Below, piece after piece: positions 12,501 to 23,041 of a stretch of 64,000 nt of DNA (its first letter is position 1; every line of letters starts with the position of its first letter). Below the pieces are notes generated by a model, which was not told the origin of the DNA, searched no databases, and saw only the letters and a list, made by a program, of their open reading frames with translations. Origin of the DNA: Clostridium sp. (GTDB taxonomy: Bacteria > Bacillota_I > Bacilli_A > RF39 > UBA660); NCBI GenBank assembly GCA_022010095.1, contig CP091739.1:1054001-1118000 (forward strand), given 5' to 3'. A program made the translations under genes and the position numbers.

Positions 12501-15500
12501 TTTGCAAAAGCCATAGATAAAGTAAGACCAGGAGGAATAATAGCATTTATTACATCTCAAGGATTTATGGATAGAAAGAATGATGATGTAAGAAAATATG
12601 TAGCAAGTAGAGCAGATTTAATTGGTGCTATAAGACTACCTAATAATGTATTTAAAGATAGTGCAGGAACTACTGTTACCTCAGATATAATATTTCTTCA
12701 AAAAAAGAGATTCAATTACAGACATAATGCCAGAATGGATAAATATTGATACTGATGAAAACAATTTAAGAATAAATAAATATTTCATTGATAATCCTCA
12801 AATGATACTTGGAAAAAAATGGAACTTATATCAACACCATTTGGGGAAGAACCAGCATGTATTCCATTAAATGATATGAAATTAGAAGAAATGCTTAATA
12901 ATGCAATACCAAATGTTAAAGCAGAAATAAAAAGATTATAAGATTGATGATATAGCAGATAATGAAGATTTATCTGTTGAAGCTGATATGAATGTAAAAA
13001 AAACTTTTTCTTATGCTTTAATAGATGATGTAATTTATTATAGAGAAAAATAGCAGAATGTATCCTCAAAACTTATCAGAAACTGCTGAAAATAGAGTTA
13101 AGAATTTAGTTAAACTAAGAGATATAACAAGAGAAATTATTAATTTGCAACTAGATAATGCTAGTGATAATGAAATACAAGATAAACAAAAAAAGAGTTA
13201 AACGAATTATATGATAAGTTTGTTAAAAAAAGTATGGACTTATTAACAGCCGTGGTAATGCTAGTGTGTTTTCAAATGATGGAAGTTATTTTCTTTTATG
13301 TTCACTTGAAGTTTTTAGATGAAAATGGAAATCTAAAAAAAGGAAAAGCTGATTTATTTAATAAAAGAACAATTAAACCTAAATCAAAAGAAAGAATTAT
13401 TGAAAATGCAAGAGATGCTTTAATAGTATCAATGCAAGAAAAAGCAAAGGTTGATATATCTTATATGCAAAAATTATGTGGATTAGATATAAATAAAAAT
13501 GCTTGAAGAATTAGAAGGGGAAATATTTAGAGTTCCTGAATATGGTAATCCAAATTATTGGGTTACAGCAGATGAGTATTTATCTGGTAATGTTCGTGAG
13601 AAATTAAAAGTAGCAAAACAGTTTGCCTTTGAAGATAGTAGTTATCAAAAATGTAGAATATTTAAAGAAAGTAATTCCAAAAAGATATTCCACCTACTGA
13701 AATAAGTATAAGAATAGGTGCAACATGGATACCAGAAGATATAATTACTAACTTTATTTTTAGATTTAATAGATGCTAGTTTCTATGCTAGAAGAGATTT
13801 AAAAGCACATTATTCTGATGTCACAGGAGAATGGAATATTGAAAATAAAAGTTGTGATAGAAATACTATTGCAGTTACATCTACTTATGGAACTAATAGA
13901 GCAAATGCTTATAGACTAATAGAGGATGCACTTAACTTAAGAGATACAAAAAAATCTTTGATTATAACTATGATGAAAATGGTAAAAAAAGTTGCAGTAT
14001 TAAATAAAAAAAGAAACAGCAATAGCTCAAGCTAAACAAGATAAAAATTAAACAAGCATTTCAAGATTGGGTATGGAATGATCAAGAAAGAAGAGAAAGA
14101 TTAACATATCTTTATAACGAAAAAGTTTAATGCAATAATTCCAAGAGAATATGATGGTAGTCATATAACATTTGATGGAATAAATCCAGAAATAACATTA
14201 AGACCACATCAAGTAAATGCAATAGCAAGAGTTTTATATGGTGGAAATACTTTACTAGCTCATGAAGTTGGGGCTGGTAAGACTTTTGAAATGGTGGCAA
14301 GTGCTATGGAAAGTAAAAGATTAGGACTTTGTAATAAGAGCTTGTTTGTAGTACCTAATCACATAATAGAACAATTTGCTAGTGAGTTCTTACAACTTTA
14401 TCCAAGTGCTAATATACTTGTTTCAACTAAAAAAGATTTTGAAACAGCAAATAGAAAGAAGTTTTGTTCAAGAATTGCAACAGGAGAATGGGATGCAGTT
14501 ATTATAGGACACTCTCAATTTGAAAAAATACCGATGTCTATTAAAAGACAAGTTGCTATATTAGAGCAACAACTTCAAGATACATTAAAGGGAATAGAGG
14601 ATTTAAAAAATCATAATGGAGAAAGATTTAGTATTAAAGCATTGATGAAAACGCAAAAGTCTATTGAGAAAAAATTAGCTAATCTAAATAGTACATCAAG
14701 AAAAGATGATGTTATCAATTTTGAAGAATTGGGTGTAGATAGATTATTTGTTGATGAAGCACATTATTATAAAAAAACTTATATCTTTATACTAAAAATG
14801 AGAAATGTAGGGGGGATTGCTCAAACAGAGGCACAAAAGTCTAGTGATTTATTTATGAAGTGCAGATATTTAGATGAAATAACTGGTGGAAAAGGAATAG
14901 TATTTGCGACTGGAACACCAATTTCTAACTCTATGGTGGAACTCTATACTATGCAAAGATATTTGCAATACGATAAACTTATAGAAAGTAAGTTACAACA
15001 TTTTGATGCTTGGGCTTCAACTTTTGGAGAAACAGTAACAGCAATAGAACTTGCACCAGAGGGAACTGGTTATAGAACTAAAACTAGATTTGCTAAATTT
15101 TATAACTTACCAGAGTTAATGAATATGTTTAAGGAAGTTGCTGATATAAAAACATCTGATACTTTAAATTTGCCACTACCTAAAGCAAATTATGAAAATA
15201 TTGTAATAAAACCAAGCCAAACTCAATTAGATTTAGTAAATTCATTAGGAGAACGAGCTGAAAAAGTAAGGAATAGAGAAGTAGATTCAAAAGTAGATAA
15301 TATGCTTAAAATCACTAATGAGGGTAGAAAAATAGCACTAGATCAAAGACTAATAAATGAATTATTACCAGATTATGAGAATAGCAAAATAGATACTTGC
15401 TCACAAAATATTTATAGAATATGGGAAGAAACAAAAGATAAAAAGTCTGCTCAATTAGTATTTTGTGATTTATCTACTCCAAAAGGAGATGGCTCATTTG

Positions 15501-16659
15501 ATGCTTACACTGATTTAAAAAATAAATTAGTAGAAAAAGGTATATCAGAAAACGAAATAGAGTTTATTCATAATGCTAATACAGAATTACAAAAACAAGC
15601 ACTATTTGCAAAAGTAAGAGCAGGACAAGTAAGAGTTTTAATGGGTAGCACCGTTAAAATGGGTGCTGGAACAAACTGCCAAGATAGACTAATAGCACTT
15701 CATGATTTAGATTGTCCGTGGCGACCTAGTGATTTAATACAAAGAAGTGGAAGAATTATAAGACAAGGTAACCAAAATAAAGAAGTATATATTTATAGAT
15801 ATGTAACAGAAAAGACATTTGATGCTTACCTTTATCAATTAGTAGAGAATAAACAGAAGTTCATATCTCAAATAATGACATCTAAAACACCTGTTAGAAG
15901 TGCTGAAGATATAGATGAAGTAGCACTTTCTTATGCAGAAATAAAAAGCACTTGCAGCTGGGAATCCATTGATAATTGAAAAAACTGAATTAGATACTCA
16001 AGTATCAAAAATTTAAAACTTTTAAAAACAAAGTTATCTAAAATGAACAATATGATTTAGAAGATAAAATTTAAAAAAAGAAGTATCCTAATAGAATAAA
16101 AAGAATTAGAAAAAAATATTGAAAATTATAAAAGTGATATTGAATATCTAAGCGATAATTATAGTAATGAAGATAGTTTTACTGGTATGAGTATCAATGG
16201 AATAACATATTCTGAAAAACAAGATGCTGGTGTGAAGATAATTGATGAATGTAAAAGTATTATAAGTGATGAAACAAAAGAGATAGGAGAGTATAAAGGA
16301 TTTAAAATGGAGTTAAAGTTCTTTGCATTTATGAAAGAATATAACTTAATTTTTAAAGAGAAATTCTACTACTATTGTTAATCTAGGAAATAGTTAACTA
16401 GGAAATATTACAAGAATTGATAATGCACTAGATAATATATCAAGTCATTTGTTAGACTCACAAACAGAACTTGAAACAATAAAAAAAACACAACTTGAAA
16501 AAGGCAAAATTAGAGTTTGGTAAAACCATTTAGTCAAGAAGTAGAATTAAAAAGAAAAAAACAAAAAAAGATTAAATGAAGTTAATAGATTATTAAATAT
16601 GAATGAGAAAAACTAATGAAATATTAGATGATGATGTAGAAGAAGTAGAGCAAAAATAG
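9509..16659 (+). CDS. Giant polyvalent protein: DNA methylase-like plus SNF2-type helicase
   Basis: About 2,380 residues, the size usual for the conserved large polyvalent protein of Tn1549-like elements. The N-terminal domain ([20 protein letters not shown]) is followed by a charged linker (about 10350-10740). An N6-adenine methylase fold comes next, with motif [12 protein letters not shown] (near 12238) and GNVPFGN (near 12422) in the NPPY position. Then an SF2/SNF2 helicase: Walker [12 protein letters not shown] (near 14262), VDEAH (near 14750), [10 protein letters not shown] and [13 protein letters not shown]. Many homopolymer breaks (around 10035, 10740, 10835, 11090-11290, 12705-12960, 13190, 13690, 13745, 13955-14045, 14125, 15970-16620). 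Probably acts in processing, protecting or replicating the transferred strand. Confidence 0.88.
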
Positions 16660-16660
16660 A

Positions 16661-16730
16661 CAAATGTATAAAAAAACAGCTACGAAAGATAATTTGTACA
16701 TTTGTTAAATGCTCTTTATAGTTTTATAAT
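16661..16730 (+). promoter_or_regulatory. Promoter with operator-like inverted repeat for the XRE gene
   Basis: TTGTTA (16702-16707) and TATAAT (16725-16730) are 17 bp apart. An inverted repeat CAAATGTA (near 16661) / TACATTTG (near 16697) ends on the -35, a plausible autoregulatory operator. Confidence 0.6.
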
Positions 16731-16753
16731 GCTTTATGAAAGGTGGAAGTATT

Positions 16754-17384
16754 GTGGATGTAGAGAGAGTTAAAGAAAGAAACAAAAGAGTTGCTAAAGC
16801 TAATGCAGAATTAAAAAAGATAATTTCATATAATGTTAGATATTACAGAACTATAAAAGGAATGAATGAAGATGAATTAGCATCATATCTTGGTAAAAAA
16901 GGACAATATATTAAAAAGTTAGAAAATGGAGAGTTAAAAGCTAATCCTCCTATTGATACGATTGATAAGATAGCTTGGGCTTTAGGTGTTCCTTTTGTTG
17001 CAATAATTAAGGATAGGAATGAAAAAAATGAAAAAAAGATAAATAGTTTTTTTAAGACAAGTTATGAAACTTTTTGGGTATTTTGTTTCTGATATGCAGT
17101 TAGATTTACAAAAAGAGAAAAATAAAGTATATTCTAAATTAGAAATGAATAATCAACAACTTTTAAAAAAATATCCTAATGTAAATAAGATACTTGAAAG
17201 TACAAATCCTAATAACTTAAATAGTAAAGAATGTCTAGCTTTAATAGAAATACTAAAAAAAATCTTTTTAAATCAAAAAAAGTATATAGAACTAGAAGAA
17301 ATGTTTTTTAAGGGACAATATGAAATGTTATATACATTAAATAGAATGAATTATTTTGATAAAGATATTGACAATAAAAGTTAA
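16754..17384 (+). CDS. XRE-family transcriptional regulator of the ICE
   Basis: The N-terminal half holds a Cro/cI-type helix-turn-helix (MNEDELASYLGKKGQYIKKL, then NGELKANPPIDTIDKIAWAL). The C-terminal half is a helical, Lys/Asn-rich domain (ILESTNPNNLNSKECLALI). A GTG start at 16754 is preferred because AAAGGTGG lies 8 bases upstream; an earlier in-frame ATG would overlap that ribosome-binding site. A break near 17070 (TTTTT for TTTT) joins both halves into one protein of about 210 residues. The upstream dyad suggests it represses itself. Likely a backbone regulator rather than cargo. Confidence 0.75.
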
Positions 17385-17411
17385 TATCTTTTTTTAGATT
17401 GGAGGAAGAAA

Positions 17412-18089
17412 GTGAAATCAAATAAAAACATTATTAGCTGAATTAAATAATAAATTAGAAAAAAAGAATATAATGAATTTATTCAAGAAATAATAAAATT
17501 AAATCCTTTTAAGTATTATAAATAAAACCTATGAAATAACTTTAAAAACAGGAAATTAAAGATTTATATGTTGGTAGTGATATTCTTGATAGATATGAAA
17601 TTAAAGCACTTCTTGAAAGAAATAATACATTAAAAATACTTATATGAGTCTTGGCTTGAATATGATTTTTGATATTCATAAGGAAGTGGAAGAATTAGTA
17701 CAAGAAGATATAAATGAACTATGTAGGGAATATGTTGATAAGCATCTATTAAATTGTAAAGATGATAATAAGTATATTATAATTAGTGACACATTAGAAG
17801 AACTAAATAATTATGATTTTTGTTATCATTTAAAACAAAAATATGGACTAGGAAAGTATGAAACTTTAAGTCCATTATTAGTTAAAGAAATACTTGATAG
17901 TGGTGGAACAAGATATTTATATGACTTTCTTAATGATGTTAAAGATAACGAACAATTAAAATATTTAGTAGATATAAATACCTTTTAATAGTAATTTTTT
18001 TATAATAACATTGAAGAAAAGATATTACCTATTTTTAAAAAGAAACTATAACAAGAGAGAAAAAGCAAAAAGATAAAGAGGAAAGATAA
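17412..18089 (+). CDS. DUF3848-like ICE protein
   Basis: Starts at GTG 17412 behind GGAGGA. The N-terminal 90 residues (EFIQEIIKLNPFKIINKTYE, then the region ending YEIKALLER and YLYESWLEYD) follow the pattern of DUF3848 proteins of Tn1549-like elements. The second half (DSGGTRYLYDFLNDV) is not recognised. Breaks near 17422, 17460, 17520, 17555 and 17990. It ends in a TAATG overlap with the primase gene, so the two are probably co-translated. Role unknown. Confidence 0.6.
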
Positions 18090-19064
18090 TGGCATACTTT
18101 ACTCAAGAACAGATAGATAAAGCAAAAAGAAATAGATGTATTATCTTATTTGCAAAAATATAAAAACCCAGATGAATTAGTATATGAATCAAGAGGTACA
18201 TATCACACAAGAACACATGATAGTTTAAAGATAAGTAATGGTAAATGGTACTGGTTTTCAAGAGGAATTGGAGGGATTACAGCACTAGAATATTTAATAC
18301 AAGTAGAAGAATATTCATTTACTGAAGCAGTAGAACACTTAATTAACCAAAAAGGAATAGAGAAAAAATACATACCAAAGATACAACTGACTGAAAAAGA
18401 AAAAGATAAAAAAAGTTAGTTCTACCGAATAAATCTAAATATAATGATAGAGTAATTACTTATTTAACTGATAGAGGAATAAGTAAAAACTATAGTAGAA
18501 GAATGTATAAATAAAGGTTATATTTATCAAACTTATCCACATAATAATGTAGTTTTTGTGGGATTTGATGAAGAAAATAATCCCAGATATGCAGGTGTTA
18601 GAGGAACAAATGCAAGTAGATATATGTGCGATGCTTATGGTAGTGATAAAGCATTTTCTTTTAAATTAAAGGCAGTTATTCCAAATAATGAAGTTCATAT
18701 ATTTGAAAGTGCTATTGATTTATTATCTTATGCGACAATAAAAGAAATGAAAAATGAAAAATGGGATGAAGAAAATTTATTATCTCTAGCAGGAGTTTAT
18801 CAAACTTCAAAAGATGTAATAGGTAGTAAAGTGGCTAAAACAATAACAACTTATTTAAAAAATAATCAAAATATAGATACAATTATAGTGCATTTTGATA
18901 ATGATAATGCAGGAAGATTAGCAACTAAAGCATTAGAATATTCTTTATCAGATAGTTATAAAATAATTGATGCTCCAGCAGAAAGTGGAAAAGATTATAA
19001 TGATTTTTTATGTAATTTAAAAAATATAAACTGGAAAAGTAAGTATCAAGTTAAAGAAAGATGA
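18089..19064 (+). CDS. DUF3991/Toprim primase-like protein
   Basis: About 325 residues. The N-terminal DUF3991-type domain (ISNGKWYWFSRGIGGITALEY) is followed by a Toprim fold with Glu in HIFESAIDLLSYA (near 18710) and the acidic pair in VHFDNDNAGR (near 18892). Such proteins act as element-encoded primases, probably priming complementary-strand synthesis after transfer. Breaks near 18128, 18415 and 18488. It is the last gene of the processing block and is followed by a hairpin cluster. Identification is good; direct evidence of priming activity is absent. Confidence 0.82.
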
Positions 19065-19069
19065 AAAGG

Positions 19070-19164
19070 AAGTCTTGGTGTAGACTAAGACTTATGTCTT
19101 AGCCAGCACTGCAAATGTCCTCCTAACATTTGCTGATAGTTAGGGAAACCCTAAACCCCTTTTT
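19070..19164 (+). other. Cluster of three hairpins (attenuator, terminator or oriT candidate)
   Basis: Within 95 bp: CTAAGAC / GTCTTAG (19085-19102), GCAAATGT / ACATTTGC (19111-19133) and TTAGGG / CCCTAA (19140-19154), then CCCC and five Ts. AAGTCTT (19070-19076) is complementary to AAGACTT (19087-19093), so hairpin 1 has a competing fold. It is intergenic, at the start of cargo pocket 1. Function undetermined. Confidence 0.6.
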
Positions 19165-19210
19165 GTTAGTATATATACACTTTGTTAAAAAAAGAATAAA
19201 GAAAAAAATA

Positions 19211-19219
19211 TGATATAAT
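19211..19219 (+). promoter_or_regulatory. Extended -10 promoter of the lipoprotein array
   Basis: TGATATAAT, with no good -35 at 17 bp, stands about 50 bp upstream of the first lipoprotein ATG. Confidence 0.55.
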
Positions 19220-19239
19220 TATATATAGAAGTGACAGAT

Positions 19240-19274
19240 AAATAGTAATTTGTTGAAATGGAGGATTGATTATG
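19240..19274 (+). repeat. Leader repeat copy 1
   Basis: Contains AGTAATTTGTTGAAATGGAG and GATTGATTATG, identical to copies at 19868-19897 and 20680-20710. It supplies the GGAGGA ribosome-binding site of the first lipoprotein. It lacks the upstream CAAATTAC arm seen in copies 3 and 4. Confidence 0.8.
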
Positions 19275-19838
19275 AAAAAAACAATTTTAACTATTTTATT
19301 ATGTGGGGTTATGGCTTTAGGATTAACAGGATGTGGCAAGTCTAGTGTAGAGGATGCTAAAAAAGATTTACAAGAAAGTCAAGAAAAATATGGTTCCGTT
19401 GAAAAAGAAACAACTGATGCTTTAGTTGCAAAATTTAATACTGAAGTAATGGATAATGATGGTTCTTCTTTAAATCCAGCATCAACTGATTATTTAACTG
19501 AATATAATAATCAGTATTGGTATGGATTACTTGATGGAGTTTCATTAGTAATTGTTCCAGAAAAATATACAGGAGATAAAGCAACTGACATTGTAGATTA
19601 TATGCTCATTTATGTAGATAAAGCTAGTAAGTATGGTGATGATGCACTTACATATGCTAAACATTTAATAAAAGCAAATTATAATGAGGCAACGGAAACT
19701 GAAATTAATACATTATTAGATGAAGCAAAAACTAAATCGACTACTGGTAAAACAGCATATAACGGAAAAGGTATCTCTGTTGGTTATTTAGATAGCAGTG
19801 ATTATTATCAATATCAAGTATTAAGATTTTACAAATAA
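19272..19838 (+). CDS. Putative lipoprotein (cargo pocket 1)
   Basis: Intact at 188 residues. The lipobox is LGLTGCGKS: signal peptide MKKTILTILLCGVMALG, then Cys as the mature N terminus. The mature part begins with a charged helical stretch and continues as a globular domain (LVIVPEKYTGDKATDIVDY) of unknown family. GGAGGA sits in the shared leader repeat. Its signal peptide is nearly identical to that of the lipoprotein at 20708, although the mature parts are unrelated, so leader and signal sequence seem to have been duplicated in front of different bodies. Function unknown. Confidence 0.8.
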   Translation: MKKTILTILLCGVMALGLTGCGKSSVEDAKKDLQESQEKYGSVEKETTDALVAKFNTEVMDNDGSSLNPASTDYLTEYNNQYWYGLLDGVSLVIVPEKYTGDKATDIVDYMLIYVDKASKYGDDALTYAKHLIKANYNEATETEINTLLDEAKTKSTTGKTAYNGKGISVGYLDSSDYYQYQVLRFYK

Positions 19839-19844
19839 TTATAA

Positions 19845-19897
19845 TTTATTGATTAGTTAGACAAGTAGTAATTTGTTGAAATGGAGGATTGATTATG
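19845..19897 (+). repeat. Leader repeat copy 2
   Basis: ATTAGTTAGACAAGTAGTAA continues into the shared TTTGTTGAAATGGAGGATTG and the start codon at 19895. The left arm of the inverted repeat is degenerate here. Confidence 0.75.
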
Positions 19898-20645
19898 AAA
19901 AAAATATGTATCAGCGTAGGGATTGTTTTGATAGGACTTATTGCAATGGGAATTATAACAAACTATATAGATAGTGGTAGAGTAACAACAGGACATGAGC
20001 CAAAGTATTGTATCAAAATAGTTAATAATGATGGCAGTAAAGTGACATATTGGGGATTAGGTTATAAAGTTATTAGATATGTTGGAGTATCGCCAAATGA
20101 ACCTTATGAAAATAATATTGGCGTTAAAATGGGTAGTTGGTTTATGAGATACGAATTAGAACAAAAAAACTTAGCGCAAAAAGAAATCAATAATTATATT
20201 ATTAATTATTTAGAAGATAATAATGATATATCTAATTTTTGCATTCAGTTATGTGGATGATATAACTAATAAAGTAATAGTTGGTTTAATAAATAATAGT
20301 AAAGAAGAACAAGAAAAGTTTATTAAGAAAGTATTTATTGATGATGAAGCAAAAATATTAGATGCTATAAATAATCAAGAAATAATAAAAATTTGTCGAA
20401 TCTAAAGATGTTTTTTTGAGGGAAAAATCATTGTTGCAGAAGAAAACTATATAACTGTTGAAGTGTTAAGAGATAGTAAATCATTTAAAGTGAAGGATAA
20501 AGTAACAATGAAAATATCAAGGCCAACAAATGGTACAAATGATTATTATGCAGTAAATAATAAAGTAAGAGTTACATTTAGTGGTTTAATTGAAGATTCA
20601 AATCCACCACAAATCAATGCAGTAAATATAGAACTTATATCGTAA
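19895..20645 (+). CDS. Membrane-anchored DUF3221-like protein
   Basis: An N-terminal hydrophobic helix (ISVGIVLIGLIAMGIITNYI) without a lipobox Cys anchors the protein. The middle part (GSKVTYWGLGYKVIRYVGVS) is unassigned. The C-terminal 75 residues (KIIVAEENYITVEVLRDS, then RVTFSGLIEDSNPPQINAV) resemble the small beta-barrel of DUF3221 proteins. Breaks near 20240, 20395 and 20415 are bridged to about 248 residues. It shares the repeat leader with its neighbours. Extracytoplasmic role, otherwise unknown. Confidence 0.65.
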
Positions 20646-20647
20646 TG

Positions 20648-20710
20648 CAAATTACAATTTAGTAATTAGTTAGAAAAATAGTAATTTGTTGAAATGGAGG
20701 ATTGATTATG
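20648..20710 (+). repeat. Leader repeat copy 3 with complete inverted repeat
   Basis: CAAATTAC (20648-20655) pairs with GTAATTTG (20681-20688) around ATTAGTTAGAAAAATA, followed by the shared ribosome-binding region and ATG at 20708. Confidence 0.8.
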
Positions 20711-21180
20711 AAAAAAACAATTTTAACTATTTTTATTATGTGGGGTTATGGTATTGGGAATGACTGGTTGTGGAAAGCAAAAAAATGAATTTGATATAGG
20801 AAATAAGTCTGATATTAAAATTTCACAAAATGATGTTATAATGACTATTAAAGAAGGAACATTAACAAATAAAAAGTGCAACTTTAATTTTTAACTAATA
20901 ATAGTGATAAAAAAATTTTTCAATATGGAACTCCATATGAAATAGAAATTAAAAAAAGATGGAGAATGGCATAAAAATAAATGTGGAATTGAGTTTTTAC
21001 TATGCCTGCTTTTTCAACTTTCGAGCAAAAAGAAAATAAAGAAATTGAAATTAATTGGGAAAAATGGATATGGTAAACTTGAAAAAAAGGAACTTATAGA
21101 ATCATAAAAGGAATTGATTATGAATATGAAGAGGGAAAAATACAAATCTTTTTAATATAGCAGTTGAATTTACTATTTAA
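20708..21180 (+). CDS. Ig-like (Big_14-type) lipoprotein
   Basis: After bridging breaks near 20738, 20870, 20915, 20955, 21065 and 21145 it reads as about 150 residues: a lipoprotein signal ending GMTGCGK, then a bacterial Ig-like domain (FDIGNKSDIKISQNDV; EGTLTNKSATLILTNNSD; KGTYRIIKGIDY). The C-terminal GxYRIIK pattern is typical of this fold. A close paralog, alignable at DNA level, lies at 40178-40649 in cargo pocket 2. Likely exposed on the cell surface; the ligand is unknown. Confidence 0.75.
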
Positions 21181-21183
21181 TAA

Positions 21184-21226
21184 CAAATTACAATTTAGTA
21201 ATTAGTTAGAAAAAAATAGTAATTTG
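21184..21226 (+). repeat. Leader repeat copy 4
   Basis: CAAATTAC (21184-21191) / GTAATTTG (21219-21226) with the same interior as copy 3. Downstream it diverges into AAAGGTGG, the ribosome-binding site of the VanZ-like gene. A weaker relative lies near 21846 before the next gene. Confidence 0.75.
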
Positions 21227-21251
21227 TATTTCGAAAGGTGGTAACAATTAT

Positions 21252-21824
21252 ATGTTAGAAACATTTTTTTGAATGTTGTTCCTATTACTATAATAGTGGG
21301 AATAATATATGTTATTTATAGAATTATTAAAATTAAGAAAAAAACAAATTATCAGTTAATTATTTTTTTATGAAATAGTTAAATTTATTTTTTTGTATGT
21401 TATTTAACTGGATTAATAAATCTTGTACTCGTTCCAAGCAATCTTTTGGTCGCATTTTTTTGGTTTTTATGTAAAAAAAATGGATACTCTACAGGAGATA
21501 GTTTAGGTTGGTTTTTCTGGAAGTTTCAATTTTTGTTCCATCATTATACAAATATTTAATTAAAAGTGAGCTTTCGATAGGTACTTGGATACGAGATATG
21601 CTAATAGGTAATATGTTGATGTTTATTCCAATGGGAATTATGTTGCCATTAGTTTTCAAAAAAACATAAATAAAAAAAGAATATATTTGTTATTGCTATT
21701 TTTAATTACTTTGTCAATTGAAATATTACAACCGATAGTTGGTAGAAGTTTTGATATTGACGATATAATCATGAATTTTATTGGAAGTATTATTGGATAT
21801 CTAGCAGTTACAATTTTTTTATAA
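21252..21824 (+). CDS. VanZ-like membrane protein
   Basis: Several hydrophobic helices with the VanZ hallmark stretch GNMLMFIPMGIMLPLVF, followed by SIEILQPIVGRSFDIDDIIM, in which the (Q/E)xxxxxR(x)nDxDDxxxN pattern is clear. About 190 residues after bridging breaks near 21272, 21370, 21455, 21515 and 21655. VanZ relatives are linked to low-level teicoplanin resistance in some enterococci, but most are of unknown function. No vanHAX genes are present. It belongs to the repeat-separated cargo array. Confidence 0.8.
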
Positions 21825-21900
21825 AATTGAAAGAAACAAACAAATAAATTACAATTTTTTTGTTAAATAAATATAAATTTGTTATAGAAGGAGGAAACAA

Positions 21901-22289
21901 ATGAAAAAAATGAATTGATAATTAAAAAAATGTTTAAAGTGTGGAGCATTAGTTGAGGTAATTAATGACTGTAACTGTGATGAGTGTGGAATAACTTGTT
22001 GTGGTGAACCTATGGTAAAGGTAATTTCAAATAGTGTTGATGCATCGTTTGAAAAAAACACATTCCAACTTTTTGAACATAGAGGAGATGAAATACTTGT
22101 AAAAAGTAAATCATGTTATGGAAAAAGAACATTTTATTGAATGGATTGCACTGGTTAATGACAAAGATATTTGCAAAGTTAGATTGTTACCAGAGCAAAA
22201 TGCAGAATGTAAATTTAAATATATAAAAAGGATCAAAATTATATGCATATTGTAATAAGCATGGGCTTTGGTCTTGTGATGTAAAATAA
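21901..22289 (+). CDS. dfx: Desulfoferrodoxin-type superoxide reductase
   Basis: Reduces superoxide to peroxide without releasing oxygen, typical of anaerobes. The N-terminal desulforedoxin-like domain has CLKCGALVEV and ITCCGEPM (rubredoxin-type Fe site). The C-terminal SOR domain has the Glu-Lys-His start (EKHIP, near 22051), a His ligand in NHVMEKEHFIEWI and the Cys/His pair in YAYCNKHGLW (near 22240). About 125 residues, family-typical. Breaks near 21907, 21930, 22055, 22070, 22095 and 22225. GAAGGAGG precedes the ATG. It is carried as ICE cargo and may protect cells during oxygen exposure or transfer (inference). Confidence 0.85.
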
Positions 22290-22396
22290 TAGTTATTTGT
22301 ATTATAATTGTTAAAAGTCTTTGACAAAGTTCCAAAGACATTTGGTAGAATGCAAATATCAACTCATATATAATTGTAAGTGAAAGGAGAGATAGA

Positions 22397-22972
22397 ATGA
22401 AATTGGGAGATAACATTTTAAAATTAAGAAAAGATTGTAAACTTTCACAAGAACAATTAGCAGAAAAAGTTGATGTTACTAGACAAACAATATCAAATTG
22501 GGAGCTTGGCGAAACTTCACCAAATCCTGAACAGTTAAAATTATTATCTAAAGCATTAAATGTTAACATTGATGAATTATTAAATAATGACATTAAACAA
22601 GTATTAGTAGAAAAAAAGTAAATAATACTGAAAAAAACTTGTCGAGATAATAATTAAGATACTAAAAAGTTTTGGAAATAATTTTTATTGTTGGCTTTGC
22701 TATTATTATTTTCATAAATATTATGTTTGGTGCTAAAAAAATATTCTATGACTATAAAAAGGAAAATCAAACTGTTCTTCTTAGTTGTCAACTAAATAAA
22801 GAAAAGTACACTTATCTAATAGAATATGATAAAGATGATAATATTGTTGATGCAAGTGGTAGTGACTATATTATAAATGTTGTTAAAGATAAAAAGTTTA
22901 ATAAAGCTAAAATATTAGTGAAATATATTGAATCATATTTTTGAAGATAATCGGTGGGAAATGTTAATTTAA
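22397..22972 (+). CDS. XRE regulator with transmembrane segment
   Basis: Residues 5-58 form a Cro/cI helix-turn-helix (LSQEQLAEKVDVTRQTISNWE). A break near 22615 leads into a hydrophobic helix (IIFIVGFAIIIFINIMFG) and a short domain predicted outside (QTVLLSCQLNKEKYTYLIEY). The design, a DNA-binding head on a membrane anchor with an external module, suggests direct coupling of an external signal to transcription. Ribosome-binding site GAAAGGAGA. A similar architecture occurs at 36804. No target is known; the divergent spacer before it has no clear operator. Confidence 0.7.
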
Positions 22973-22990
22973 TAATATATTTTATAGATA

Positions 22991-23017
22991 AGATCAATTT
23001 ATATTGGTCTTTTTTTA
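22991..23017 (+). terminator. Rho-independent terminator closing cargo pocket 1
   Basis: AGATCAA (22991-22997) / TTGGTCT (23004-23010) with one G-T pair and a T run. Confidence 0.7.
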
Positions 23018-23041
23018 TTTTGAAGAAAGCGAGGGAAAAAA

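Noticed and set aside
9509-16659. Methylase plus helicase read as a defence system (DISARM, BREX or restriction-modification)
   Set aside because: Both domains are in one large polyvalent protein that is part of the conserved Tn1549-type backbone. No endonuclease, PglZ or phospholipase partner is present.
17064-17384. Separate gene with ATG at 17064
   Set aside because: Removing one T at about 17070 joins it to the XRE protein; the ATG lies within the upstream frame and has no ribosome-binding site.
21252-21824. Vancomycin resistance island
   Set aside because: Only a VanZ-like protein is present; there are no vanR/S, vanH, vanA/B or vanX genes.
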